Assembly (NCBI GenBank): GCA_034437455.1
Contig: DAOTUB010000324.1
Coordinates: forward strand, 1-42,043
DNA length: 42,043 bases
Source of the DNA: DAOTUB01 sp034437455
Lineage (GTDB): Bacteria > Chloroflexota > Anaerolineae > B4-G1
Direction of reading: 5' to 3'
The first letter of the stretch is position 1. Each line of letters begins with the position of its first letter. The translations under genes were made by a program, and so were the position numbers. Shown here piece by piece: positions 1 through 8,634 of the stretch. The notes under the pieces were generated by a model. That model was given only the letters and a program-made list of their open reading frames with translations. It did no database searches and was not told where the DNA came from.

Positions 1-477
1 GTCATCAAAGGGCACAAAATACTGGTGGATGGTGGGGTCGATGACCGTGACGCCGGCCAGGCCTTCCTCACCGGCGCCCTGGCGGCCATCGCCGTCGCGG
101 TCCCAAAACACGACGCCCCGGATGCTGGCATCGCTGCGGTCATAGGTCACGCTGAGACGCACCCCGCCCCCAATCAGGTCTGAGACCAGCGACTGGCCGG
201 GGTCCACCCACAAGGTCACCGCGGGCGCGCCGGGCACAGGACGCAAATCAACCGGCAACGTGGCCGGATCCAGATAAACCTGATGCGTACCGACCGCCAA
301 CCCTTCAAAGAGAAAGGCGCCATCCGCCGCCGTGACGGTACTAGGTTTCTGTTCAGCGTTGATGGGCCACTCGACAGTTTCGGCCGCCTCGGCAACCGGT
401 AAACCGTCAAGCAGTATCAACAAGGGGATTAAAATGGAGAAACAAAAAACACGCGCCGCTCGCTTATTCAGAGCCAT
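1..477 (-). CDS. Exported protein with SdrD B-like domain, N-terminal part only
   Basis: This open frame runs off the left edge of the window, so only the first 159 codons are present. I translated it by hand from the ATG at 477. A strong ribosome binding site (GAGGAGG, about 7 bases upstream) fixes the start. The first 32 residues form a signal peptide: a basic start (ALNKRAAR), a hydrophobic core (FSILIPLLILL) and a small-residue end (VAEAAE). Residues about 45-75 look like a carboxypeptidase-regulatory-like beta sandwich. From about residue 118 the pattern GVVFWDRDGDGRQGAGEEGL matches the calcium-binding start of an SdrD B-like domain. The protein is therefore probably secreted or surface displayed; its function is unknown. 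A candidate promoter and a hairpin separate it from the giant surface protein gene upstream, so it may be its own transcription unit. Confidence 0.8.
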   Translation of the reverse strand, partial: MALNKRAARVFCFSILIPLLILLDGLPVAEAAETVEWPINAEQKPSTVTAADGAFLFEGLAVGTHQVYLDPATLPVDLRPVPGAPAVTLWVDPGQSLVSDLIGGGVRLSVTYDRSDASIRGVVFWDRDGDGRQGAGEEGLAGVTVIDPTIHQYFVPFDD

Positions 478-644
478 CGTTCGCCTCCTCATGAGTCTCC
501 CAGCATCGGTGGTCGCCCTCGACAAAAAACTTTGCTCCAACTAACGACCCACCCGAGAGGATTGTGCGCCAAGGACGCGGCGATGAGGGCGGGAACAATA
601 CGCGTACCGGGGACGGCACCGGGCTATTAAACAACGTCGTAATC

Positions 645-675
645 ATTATATCATATTTAGCACTGTTTGGTACAA
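645..675 (-). promoter_or_regulatory. Candidate sigma-70-like promoter for the leftmost gene
   Basis: On the minus strand a perfect TATAAT (645-650) is preceded by TTGTAC (670-675) with a 19-base spacer. The -35 match is weak and the spacer is long, so the call rests mainly on the -10 box and on its position in a gene-free gap upstream of the start at 477. Confidence 0.35.
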
Positions 676-710
676 TGGAAAATTATCATGGTCCGCCCCA
701 CACACATTAT

Positions 711-746
711 GAAAGGAGCGGCGCCTCGCAGGCGCCGCTCCTTTTC
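711..746. terminator. Strong GC-rich hairpin, likely intrinsic terminator
   Basis: A perfect inverted repeat (715-725 with 731-741, extendable by AAA/TTT on the outside) encloses a 5-base loop. It lies 19 bases past the stop codon of the giant surface protein. A TTTT run follows on the plus strand and TTTC on the minus strand, so it could work in both directions, although the only genes near it are on the minus strand. Confidence 0.75.
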
Positions 747-764
747 ACATCTGTTCAAACGATA

Positions 765-3700
765 TCAGCGCGTGACAAATGGCAAGTAGAGTGTCATCGA
801 AGGACTCGATCCCGGCGTATTCGGGTCTAGATAATCAGGGATACCGTCACCGTCGCTGTCCACCGGGTTGCTCGGATCATCACCCGCCTCAACGCTATCC
901 GGGATGCCGTCACCGTCCGAATCCAGGTCCAGGTAGTCGGGGATGCCGTCACCGTCCGTGTCCACCGGATTGCTCGGATCCTTGCCCGCTTCGACCGCAT
1001 CGGGGATACCGTCACCGTCCGAGTCAAGGTCGATGAAATCGGGCAGGCCGTCGCCGTCCGTGTCCACCGGCGGGGTGCTGGGATTATCGTCGCCAGCTTC
1101 CTCGCTATCCCAGATACCATCACCGTCCGCGTCAGGGTCGGCCTTGTTCAAAATGCCGTCACCGTCCGCGTCCTCGTAACCTTCTATGTCCTCATGCATG
1201 TTGATGATCGTATCCCCATCCGCATCGCCGTGCGGTCCGTCGGTGTGGTCATTATCCAGATAATTGGGGATGCCATCGCCATCGTCGTCATCTGTACCCT
1301 CAATCGCGTCTGGGATGCCATCGCCGTCCGAGTCCAGATCCAAGTAGTTGGGCACGCCATCGCCGTCCGGGTCCCCCGTACCCTCGACCGCGTCCGGGAT
1401 GCCATCGCCATCGCTATCCGTGTCCAGATGGTTAGGCGTGCCGTCGCCGTCGGCGTCATTGTCAAAACAGACAGGATCATCGACCGAGCAGCCGGCCAGC
1501 GGATCGTCCGCACCCTCGCTCCACTCTCCCGCGTCCGGGATGCCATCACCGTCCGAATCCAGGTCCAGGTAGTCGGGGATGCCGTCACCGTCCGTGTCCA
1601 CCGGGTTGCTCGGATCATCGCCCGCCTCGACGCTGTCCGGGATGCCGTCGCCGTCCGAGTCTTTATCGCGATAGTCGGGCAGGCCATCGCCGTCCGTGTC
1701 CACCGGGTTGCTTGGATGCGCGCCGGCTTCGACGCTGTCCGGGATACCGTCACCGTCCGAGTCCTCATCCAGGGCATCGATTACCCCGTCCTCGTCAGTG
1801 TCGTACGGGTCGGCCGGGTCCCCAATCTCGACGGCGTCGGGAATGCCGTCGCCGTCACTGTCGGCGTCGAGGGGGTCGGTGCCATAGTCATTCACCTCCG
1901 CCCCGTCCGTCAAGCCGTCGCCGTCCGAGTCAGCGTTCAACGGGTCCGTGTCATAAACACTGACCTCGTCACCGTCGGTCAGGCCGTCGCCGTCCGAGTC
2001 TTTATCGCGATAGTCAGGCAGGCCATCGCCGTCCGTGTCCACCGGGTTGCTTGGATCATCGCCCGCCTCGACGCTGTCCGGGATGCCGTCACCGTCCGAG
2101 TCCTCATCCAGGGCATCGATTACCCCGTCCTCGTTAGTGTCGTACGGGGCGGCCGGGTCCCCAATCTCGACGGCATCGGGAATGCCGTCGCCGTCCGAGT
2201 CAGCGTTCAACGGGTCCGTGCCGATTTCGTATTCCTCAAGGCTAGTCAAGCCATCGCCGTCCGGGTCCAGTCCAGCATCACTGCCGTCCATCGGATCCAG
2301 GCCGTTCTCGACCTCCCAACCATCCGGCATACCATCGCTGTCGCTGTCGGCGTTATTCGGCTCTGTGCCATATACGTGCACTTCGTCACCGTCGGTGAGC
2401 CCATCATCATCCGAGTCCGAGTCATGTGGGGAGCTCCCGTGCTCTTGCTCCTCCAGGTTGGTCAGCCCGTCGCTGTCCGGGTCAGCGTCAGCGTCGCCGC
2501 CTTGTAACGGGTCAAAACCATGTTCCACCTCCCAACCGTCCAACAACCCATCGCCGTCGGTGTCATCCAAGAGCGGGTCAGTCCCGTACGTTTCTACCTC
2601 ATCGCCGTCGGTGAGCCCATCGTTGTCAGCGTCATTGTCCAAATAGTCCGGCGTGCCATCGCCATCGCTGTCCACCGGGTTGTTCGGGTCATCGCCCGCC
2701 TCAACCGCGTCGCTAACCCCATCATCGTCAGCGTCTTCGTCCTGATAGTCCGGTATGCCGTCGCCGTCCGTGTCCACCGGGTTGGTTGGATCATCACCCG
2801 CCTCGACGCTGTCTGGGATGCCGTCGCCGTCCGAATCCAGATCCAGGTAGTCGGGGATGCCGTCGCCGTCCGTGTCCACCGTACCCTCGACCGCGTCAGG
2901 AATGCCATCCCCGTCAGCGTCGACGTCCTGATAGTCCGGTATGCCGTTGCCGTCCGTGTCCACCGGGTTGCTCGGATCCTCGCCCGCCTCGACGCTGTCT
3001 GAGATGCCGTCGCCGTCCGAATCCAGATCCAAATAGTCGGGGATGCCGTCACCATCCGTGTCCACCGGGTTATCGGGATCGTCACCTAGCTCCACATCGT
3101 TGGGAATACCGTCACCGTCCAGGTCATTGTCCAGATAGATGACAACATCATCTATGTACCAACCATCTGCGGTCACACCACCATCAGTCTGCAGTCGGAA
3201 CCTCGTCTGCAGCGTCTCAGCGTCACCTACGATGGTACCCAGGTCCAGCGTTTCGTTTGTCCAGTGTAGAGTTTTATCAGTGTACGTCACAACACCGGTC
3301 CATGTCACTCCGGCGTCGGTGGAAACCTCCACATATCCATAGTCAAAGTCAGGTTCCAGCGCATAGCACGTCTGAAATTGCAGGATCGGCCTCCCAAAGC
3401 CTGATAAAGCGATGGGTTGCGCAAGGGTCAACGACACATTTCTGTCGTTGGCATAGTTCCCATTGGGACTGTCCGTCCACGAATGCGTCGGGCTGTGAAA
3501 TTGCGCCATAGTGGAAGCCCACGGCGCCATTGGCGTCCAAGCATCCTCACCATTCTCCACATGGTCCTCTAGCAAAAGCACACGACTTTTCCCAGGCTCG
3601 AGATACGGCAGACTCTCGAATTGCTCGGATGTATAGGCTGCAGTGGTGTACGCCACGTCGACCTCGTCGAGCACCTCGTACCCATCCCCCGCAAGAAGCT

Positions 3701-6700
3701 TCAGGGCCATCAGGGTCAAAGGCCCATTCACATTGTGCGCATTGATTATCGGCCCTTTGAACACCAGAGAGAGCGTGTGTATGCCCACATCTAGGCTGAC
3801 GGGATCACTGCTGGCCCAGGATATCAAGCGTCCGTCCTCTGTCTCCAGCCATCCCTCCAGTCGATGACCGCCAGCCTCTTCCACCTCTATCTGGACATCG
3901 ATCTTTAGCGCATCATAAATCCCATCCTCGTCCACGTCCACGCCAGAGTCAGAGTACGCGGCAATCACGCCCCGCAAACCCACATCATCTTGAGAGGTGG
4001 TCTGATGGGCAATGTGCGTTTTGCCCTCAGCTTGGGTCAACTGTTGCGTGGTATAGGCTTGTGCTATTGAATCAATGACCTTGTCGTCAGCGTTCAGCAG
4101 ATACAAGTTCTTGAGCGTGTACGGACCAACCGTCCCTCGGATGTCGCCAAACTGGAGCGACGCCGGTGAGCGGGACCCGGTCCAGGTGGCCTGAGCAACA
4201 GATTGCCCCTCACTATCATACAACTCGCCGAGCACCGTGTACGTTCCAGGTGTCGAGATTTCCAACCCTACATCGATGGTCAAAGAATCAAAGCGGCCAT
4301 CGCGATCGACGTCCCCACCGTGTTCCGCATATTGACCGCTAAAGATAGCACCCAGCGTCTCAAAGTCGCTCAACTTGTACGCTGCTGTCGTGTATGCCGG
4401 ATCCTTCTGGTCCAGCGTGTGGTCGGCCAGGTCGATCAGATCGGCATCAAGACTGAGATCCGAAATCCACAGACCGGTGACCTCGTATGGACCATCCACC
4501 TTTGCCAAGGCAATGGACGGGCCATCAAAGGTCAGTTGGACCGTCTGAGCGCCCGCTTTGAGGGAGGTAAAAGTGGCAGCCGAGACAATGGCCGACGTCA
4601 TCTCATAAGCGCTTGATTCGGGGTCACTGACAAGTCCACTTATCGTATAGTCCCCCGGCTGCGTGGCATAAACCTCGACCTCGACCACCAAATGATCCAA
4701 GCGGCCATCATCGTCCAGGTCGACGCCATAGTCGGCCACCACCTGGCCAAGCTGCACCGCTTTGTCCCCCATTTCCACTACCCCATCAGTCATCATCAAT
4801 GGCGGATTGAGCATATGGTCAGACTGCACCACTTTGTCTGCCATCTCTACCAACACCAAGTCAGGCGTGGACCGAGAAATGCCGGCCGATGTCAGAGTGG
4901 CCTCCAAGGCATCCCCATCGCCGCCAGATCCTTCCTCAATAAACTCGGCAGTGACGGCCGTGTTGCCGGTAATCGTGACGCTGTCGGGATTATCCGATCC
5001 TGATAGATCGCCGCTCCACCCTGCAAAGGACCAACCATCCTCCGGCTCTGCCGTCAGTTGCACCACGTCACCGTAATGGTAGGTGGATTGGTTGGGGGCC
5101 TTGGTTACCGTGCCACTCCCGCTGGTACCGGTCGCAAGAGTGTACTCGACCTCGACAAAAGTGGCGGTGACATTCACATCCTCATCATCTCTGATAGCGA
5201 TGGTTTTCGGATTGGACGTCGACGATACATCGCCGCTCCACGCTTCAAAGGCCCAGCCCTCGTTGGGAAAGGCCTCCAGGGTGACGCGGTCGTCGTACGC
5301 ATAATAGGACTGATTGGGGTCCTTGGTCACCGTGCCTTGTCCCTCGATTTGGACATTGACCCCAGGCGTAGGCAAAGGAGGCGGCCAAGGTAAAGAGTCC
5401 ACATAAGGATCTCCAATGTCGGTCGGTTCCGCACCCCATCCCCAGCCATTGTAGTACGTCACCACCGTATTTATCCAATCCCATCTGATAATTACTTGGT
5501 TGTTATAGTTACCAAAAAAGTAATCTGCCCCCCCATAATCCACCGAATCCGTGTCCACCTGATCCCACAACCAATCCTCGGTGGCGATCACTACAATGTC
5601 CGCCTTTGAATCATGGTAAAACCAATTGCTTCGCTCCCGTGGGGGGGTGATTCCACCATTAATCGGGTTGTCATCTGATTCATTCCCCCGAATGGCGCGC
5701 ATCACTTTCCAGTGATTATACAACCACACTTCTGTCGAATGGTCAAAGAGGGCGTAAAATATATGCATGTCCCAGTCTGCCGCAATGGGCCGCGCAGGGA
5801 TTCCAGCCCCACGCAGAAAAGACGTCAGCGCCGAAGCATGAGTGGAGCACTGGGCCTGCTGATTATATGAATGCAACGTGTCCCACATACTCCATCTCAG
5901 AGAATAGGCTTCGAACCGCAATAGCTCATCCAGACGGTGACCCAAATCCGTTGCTGCATCCTGCTGGTTGGTATGGCCATTGATGGCATCGATGATGTGA
6001 TCTTCAAAGACATAAGGCAGATACTGATCGGTCTGAAATGCCAACGCCCAGGCTCTCGCTTTATGATAAGGAGGCCAAGGTTCCCACGTGGTATCTTCAT
6101 CACGTCCGGTCATGAACCAGACAGCGTACTCGTCATTAATGTTGTTGGGATCATCACTGTAAACGTATGCCGCTATCTCGGCATCGCTCATACTGGTCGG
6201 CAACTCAAAGATAACGTACAAGTTCAAGCTCTGGCTCCAGTCCCCCCTTTGCAGGGTGACCGTGTATTTACCAACCGTCCCCCCAGAAGGGATGCTGATC
6301 GCCCACCGTCCTATACAGGGGTTCCATTGTGGATACAAGTTTGTCAGCGAACCGGTCTCAACCACCTCGATAGTGGCATCGGCGGGGCCACCCACATAGA
6401 CGGTGGATCCACGGCGCACGACGGCAGACTCGAGGGCGATGAACTTGCTACCATATCTATTCCAGGGAAAATATTTCCCGGTCTTGAGACTATCACTGTA
6501 TTCTACATAGATGCCGGGGCTTGTATCATCGAGGGGATTCGTATCGAACAACTTTTCCTGACCATCGGTGAGACCGTCGTCGTCGCTGTCGGGGTCGAGG
6601 GGATCAGTAACGAACGACCCAACAGCGTTTTCCCAGCCCTGCTCCTCGACGCTATCCGGCAACCCGTCATAGTCACTGTCCAGTGACATAGACCGCTCCG

Positions 6701-6902
6701 AGTTCCGAACGCGGAGAGTAGTCCGGTCGGAATCGGTCTGAAGCCCCGGTAGACGATCAGTCGTCGCTGAATCTGCTCTCCTCAGGCTCTGAGAAACCAC
6801 GCCCCCCTCTGAAGCAGCGGCGGCAACTCTTGTGCCTTGGAATCCGAAACCGGATAACAGCCAGCACAAGAGTACAATGAGAGAAACTAGACGGTTCTTC
6901 AT
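765..6902 (-). CDS. Giant exported protein: transglutaminase-like, InlB-like repeats and long TSP3 calcium-binding repeat tail
   Basis: I take the ATG at 6902 (2045 residues), because GGAAGGAAGG lies just upstream; a TTG seven codons earlier overlaps that site. Residues 1-30 are a signal peptide ending in AAAA. Two DxDxDG units follow (about 75-130). At about 345-400 lies a transglutaminase-like core with Cys352 in QCSTHASALTSFLRGAGIPA and a His near 380; the third catalytic residue is unclear. Two InlB-type beta repeats (about 518-655, each with GTVTK and the W-SGD motif) come next. Then come three modules starting DxDxDG-x-D, then a MAM/immune-inhibitor-like beta sandwich (about 1100-1255, ending DGWYIDDVVIYL). 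Residues about 1255-2030 are thrombospondin type 3 repeats of the DSDGDGIPDSVEAGDDPSNP type, highly acidic and expected to bind calcium. The C-terminus is LYLPFVTR. The role is probably a large cell-surface or matrix protein; any protease, crosslinking or adhesin activity is not shown. Confidence 0.85.
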   Translation of the reverse strand: MKNRLVSLIVLLCWLLSGFGFQGTRVAAAASEGGVVSQSLRRADSATTDRLPGLQTDSDRTTLRVRNSERSMSLDSDYDGLPDSVEEQGWENAVGSFVTDPLDPDSDDDGLTDGQEKLFDTNPLDDTSPGIYVEYSDSLKTGKYFPWNRYGSKFIALESAVVRRGSTVYVGGPADATIEVVETGSLTNLYPQWNPCIGRWAISIPSGGTVGKYTVTLQRGDWSQSLNLYVIFELPTSMSDAEIAAYVYSDDPNNINDEYAVWFMTGRDEDTTWEPWPPYHKARAWALAFQTDQYLPYVFEDHIIDAINGHTNQQDAATDLGHRLDELLRFEAYSLRWSMWDTLHSYNQQAQCSTHASALTSFLRGAGIPARPIAADWDMHIFYALFDHSTEVWLYNHWKVMRAIRGNESDDNPINGGITPPRERSNWFYHDSKADIVVIATEDWLWDQVDTDSVDYGGADYFFGNYNNQVIIRWDWINTVVTYYNGWGWGAEPTDIGDPYVDSLPWPPPLPTPGVNVQIEGQGTVTKDPNQSYYAYDDRVTLEAFPNEGWAFEAWSGDVSSTSNPKTIAIRDDEDVNVTATFVEVEYTLATGTSGSGTVTKAPNQSTYHYGDVVQLTAEPEDGWSFAGWSGDLSGSDNPDSVTITGNTAVTAEFIEEGSGGDGDALEATLTSAGISRSTPDLVLVEMADKVVQSDHMLNPPLMMTDGVVEMGDKAVQLGQVVADYGVDLDDDGRLDHLVVEVEVYATQPGDYTISGLVSDPESSAYEMTSAIVSAATFTSLKAGAQTVQLTFDGPSIALAKVDGPYEVTGLWISDLSLDADLIDLADHTLDQKDPAYTTAAYKLSDFETLGAIFSGQYAEHGGDVDRDGRFDSLTIDVGLEISTPGTYTVLGELYDSEGQSVAQATWTGSRSPASLQFGDIRGTVGPYTLKNLYLLNADDKVIDSIAQAYTTQQLTQAEGKTHIAHQTTSQDDVGLRGVIAAYSDSGVDVDEDGIYDALKIDVQIEVEEAGGHRLEGWLETEDGRLISWASSDPVSLDVGIHTLSLVFKGPIINAHNVNGPLTLMALKLLAGDGYEVLDEVDVAYTTAAYTSEQFESLPYLEPGKSRVLLLEDHVENGEDAWTPMAPWASTMAQFHSPTHSWTDSPNGNYANDRNVSLTLAQPIALSGFGRPILQFQTCYALEPDFDYGYVEVSTDAGVTWTGVVTYTDKTLHWTNETLDLGTIVGDAETLQTRFRLQTDGGVTADGWYIDDVVIYLDNDLDGDGIPNDVELGDDPDNPVDTDGDGIPDYLDLDSDGDGISDSVEAGEDPSNPVDTDGNGIPDYQDVDADGDGIPDAVEGTVDTDGDGIPDYLDLDSDGDGIPDSVEAGDDPTNPVDTDGDGIPDYQDEDADDDGVSDAVEAGDDPNNPVDSDGDGTPDYLDNDADNDGLTDGDEVETYGTDPLLDDTDGDGLLDGWEVEHGFDPLQGGDADADPDSDGLTNLEEQEHGSSPHDSDSDDDGLTDGDEVHVYGTEPNNADSDSDGMPDGWEVENGLDPMDGSDAGLDPDGDGLTSLEEYEIGTDPLNADSDGDGIPDAVEIGDPAAPYDTNEDGVIDALDEDSDGDGIPDSVEAGDDPSNPVDTDGDGLPDYRDKDSDGDGLTDGDEVSVYDTDPLNADSDGDGLTDGAEVNDYGTDPLDADSDGDGIPDAVEIGDPADPYDTDEDGVIDALDEDSDGDGIPDSVEAGAHPSNPVDTDGDGLPDYRDKDSDGDGIPDSVEAGDDPSNPVDTDGDGIPDYLDLDSDGDGIPDAGEWSEGADDPLAGCSVDDPVCFDNDADGDGTPNHLDTDSDGDGIPDAVEGTGDPDGDGVPNYLDLDSDGDGIPDAIEGTDDDDGDGIPNYLDNDHTDGPHGDADGDTIINMHEDIEGYEDADGDGILNKADPDADGDGIWDSEEAGDDNPSTPPVDTDGDGLPDFIDLDSDGDGIPDAVEAGKDPSNPVDTDGDGIPDYLDLDSDGDGIPDSVEAGDDPSNPVDSDGDGIPDYLDPNTPGSSPSMTLYLPFVTR
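1644..2195 (-). repeat. Recent segmental duplication inside the TSP3 repeat region
   Basis: The 213-base stretch 1644-1856 recurs at 1983-2195, an offset of exactly 339 bases (113 codons). I count about ten differences by eye. Both copies encode the same order of units, including the rare unit DTxEDGVIDALDEDSDGDG. The even codon offset and high nucleotide identity point to recent in-frame duplication by recombination, on top of the older short repeat. Confidence 0.85.
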
Positions 6903-7123
6903 GACTCTTTTCCTTCCTTCCAATTCGGGACCACACGTCCTAGCAGAAGCGCCGTATCACCCGAACTGCTACCAAGAACTGTTCACACGTACATACAACC
7001 ATTCTCCCTGTAGAGCAAAGTGTTTCGACAGGCAACCACGTCTTGTGATAGTAGATCACGCCCCTCCCACGCATTTGGGCCATCGAGCCTGCCAAGTCAC
7101 CAACACTCGAATGGGACACTACC

Positions 7124-7153
7124 TATATATCATATCACAAAATACGTGAACAA
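7124..7153 (-). promoter_or_regulatory. Candidate promoter of the giant surface protein gene
   Basis: On the minus strand TTGTTC (7148-7153) and TATATA (7124-7129) are 18 bases apart in an AT-rich stretch, about 220 bases upstream of the start codon. Overlapping alternatives (TATGAT) exist, so the exact boxes are uncertain. Confidence 0.3.
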
Positions 7154-7258
7154 ATCTACCCAAACCGGTATAAAATTTGTTAGAAATCGGTCAGCAGTTC
7201 GTTAGAGTAAAACTGAGAGGATACTGGCTCGTGGGATCTCGTGTTTTGACCAAGGTTC

Positions 7259-7280
7259 GATATGATTTGGATATGATTTT
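7259..7280. repeat. Short tandem repeat, two 11-base units
   Basis: GATATGATTTG is followed directly by GATATGATTTT. It sits just past the stop of the FemAB-like gene ending at 7301. It may be chance in an AT-rich gap; its 11-base period resembles the other short tandem repeats in this window. Confidence 0.5.
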
Positions 7281-7300
7281 GCGTCCATCTGCAGCAGCGC

Positions 7301-8452
7301 TCAAGAGGCAGGTTCTTTTCTCAATTCCGCCACCGAACGGACCAAAAGGTCACTCAGCCCCGGTGTGGCATACAGCTTGTGCCATCTCTTCTCAGTCTTG
7401 GAAGTGACGTCTTTTAGATCGTCGGTGACAAACAAGCCGTTTAATCTCTGCATCCCGTCCACGATCACGCATGGGTTGCTGCTCAAAAAGTGAGCGACGG
7501 CCGGCGTATTATGTTGGACGCTGATCCAGATTTGCTTGTGTTCATTGGGGGGTACACTCACAGCCGCGCCCCATTTGCGTTTATTCCGGAACCCGCCCGA
7601 CAGAAACGGCCAACACGTTCCCAGGTTAACCCCTCGATATCCTTGTTCGTGCGCCCAGTACATGCGCAGATAGTTCATAGCCCCCACTGCGCCCTCGCGC
7701 ATCAATTGCTCGTCACCGTTCAACACGCCCATCTCTTTGAAGCCCAGGATGCCTTGCTGGACGAGACAAAGACCGCCAGAGACATAGACGCCATCTCGCT
7801 TGGTCAGGAACAGTTGTCCATGGCGCAAGAATTGGTAGGCCTCTCGCTTGGGGAGCAAGTCAGCCAAATCCCCGTGCCGTTTCATCATCGTCGGCAGATA
7901 CATGTCCTGATAGAACATCTCGAGATCCGATTCCTTGTGGCTGATCTCGTACGTGTAGCCGAAATTCTTTGCCTTGCGCATGTCGTTACGGCGCGCATCG
8001 CTCCGAAAGCGCTGCTCAACTTCTTCCCATGCCCCTCGAACGTCCAGGATGAAACGCACGCGAAAGGGCAATGTGATTGCACCTTGGCCGGGGAGTTTGT
8101 TGATCAGGTACTTGCTCGATTCGATAATTGTCAAGTCCCCGGTCGATGCGGAAACCAGCTCACCTGGACGCCAAACAGGGACTCGGGCGATCTCTCTTTC
8201 CACAGGCTCCTCGGTGAAAAGCAGGCTCTCCAACAGTAGCCTGGCATATCCCAGACCACCATAAGTGACCGTCAGTGGCCCCGCCTGATTGCGCCCCTTT
8301 AGTTCATAAAGCGTCATATAAGGCTCTGCGACCAGGCGGGCATATTCTTTGACCTTGTGCAAACGCGGCATGATCGTACGCTGCACAAAAGACGGGCTCT
8401 GAAATCGTGCCTCAATCCAAAGCCAGTGAGCCAACTCGGACAATTTACCCAT
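7301..8452 (-). CDS. FemAB/GNAT-fold transferase (Acetyltransf_6-like), first of three
   Basis: About 383 residues, a usual length for FemAB-like or BioF2-like GNAT-fold proteins. The conserved core is visible: RSDARRNDMRKAKNFGYTYE (the helix with RRN-x-K typical of the family, about residue 170), then GVYVSGGLCLV and, near the end, GYRGVNLGTCWPFLSGGF followed by NKRKWGA. Family members transfer an aminoacyl or acyl group to a cell-envelope acceptor, from aminoacyl-tRNA in the true Fem enzymes; here donor and acceptor are unknown. No signal peptide is seen, so it should act in the cytoplasm. GTG at 8455 and ATG at 8452 share one ribosome binding site (GGGAGGAG); I use ATG. It is the last gene before the giant surface protein and is separated from the aminotransferase gene upstream by a palindromic repeat element, so it may not share that transcript. 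Confidence 0.75.
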   Translation of the reverse strand: MGKLSELAHWLWIEARFQSPSFVQRTIMPRLHKVKEYARLVAEPYMTLYELKGRNQAGPLTVTYGGLGYARLLLESLLFTEEPVEREIARVPVWRPGELVSASTGDLTIIESSKYLINKLPGQGAITLPFRVRFILDVRGAWEEVEQRFRSDARRNDMRKAKNFGYTYEISHKESDLEMFYQDMYLPTMMKRHGDLADLLPKREAYQFLRHGQLFLTKRDGVYVSGGLCLVQQGILGFKEMGVLNGDEQLMREGAVGAMNYLRMYWAHEQGYRGVNLGTCWPFLSGGFRNKRKWGAAVSVPPNEHKQIWISVQHNTPAVAHFLSSNPCVIVDGMQRLNGLFVTDDLKDVTSKTEKRWHKLYATPGLSDLLVRSVAELRKEPAS

Positions 8453-8511
8453 CACGACTCTCTCCTCCCAACTATGCTAATTACAATCCACAATACTTGG
8501 AGTAAGCGTTC

Positions 8512-8576
8512 AGACCTACGAGGTTTAGGGCATCTACTGCCTAGAAATAAAGTCCATCTGTAAACCTCGGAGGTCT
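8512..8576. repeat. REP/MITE-like nested palindrome
   Basis: Two 16-base arms (8512-8527 and 8561-8576) are inverted copies with one mismatch, separated by 33 bases. Each arm is itself nearly self-complementary, because it contains ACCTC-G-GAGGT or a one-base variant. A TTTTT run follows the right arm on the plus strand. This nested form is typical of dispersed REP-like elements and can fold as one long or two short hairpins. It lies in the only substantial gap between two envelope genes here. Confidence 0.65.
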
Positions 8577-8634
8577 TTTTCTCATTCATCTGAACGGTTA
8601 ACTTGGAAAGCATCTGTGACTGGAACAGATTGCA

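Larger units (their letters stand above)
6903..7300. other. Gene-free gap upstream of the giant surface protein
   Basis: About 400 bases without a convincing coding frame on either strand. The part nearest the gene holds the ribosome binding site. The middle is AT-rich and contains the candidate promoter at 7124-7153. The right end has a short direct repeat (7259-7280). No strong terminator hairpin was seen after the stop of the upstream FemAB-like gene at 7301. Confidence 0.6.

Noticed and set aside
1194..2507. Long plus-strand frame (437 codons) and several other plus-strand frames across 800-3150
   Set aside because: They are antisense to the TSP3 repeats. The regular codon pattern of the repeat keeps other frames free of stops; the products are low-complexity (Val-Arg- or Ser-Pro-rich) and have no ribosome binding sites.
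5937..6686. Plus-strand frame of 249 codons opposite the transglutaminase-like region
   Set aside because: It is a shadow of the giant surface protein gene, with no start signal and no domain resemblance.
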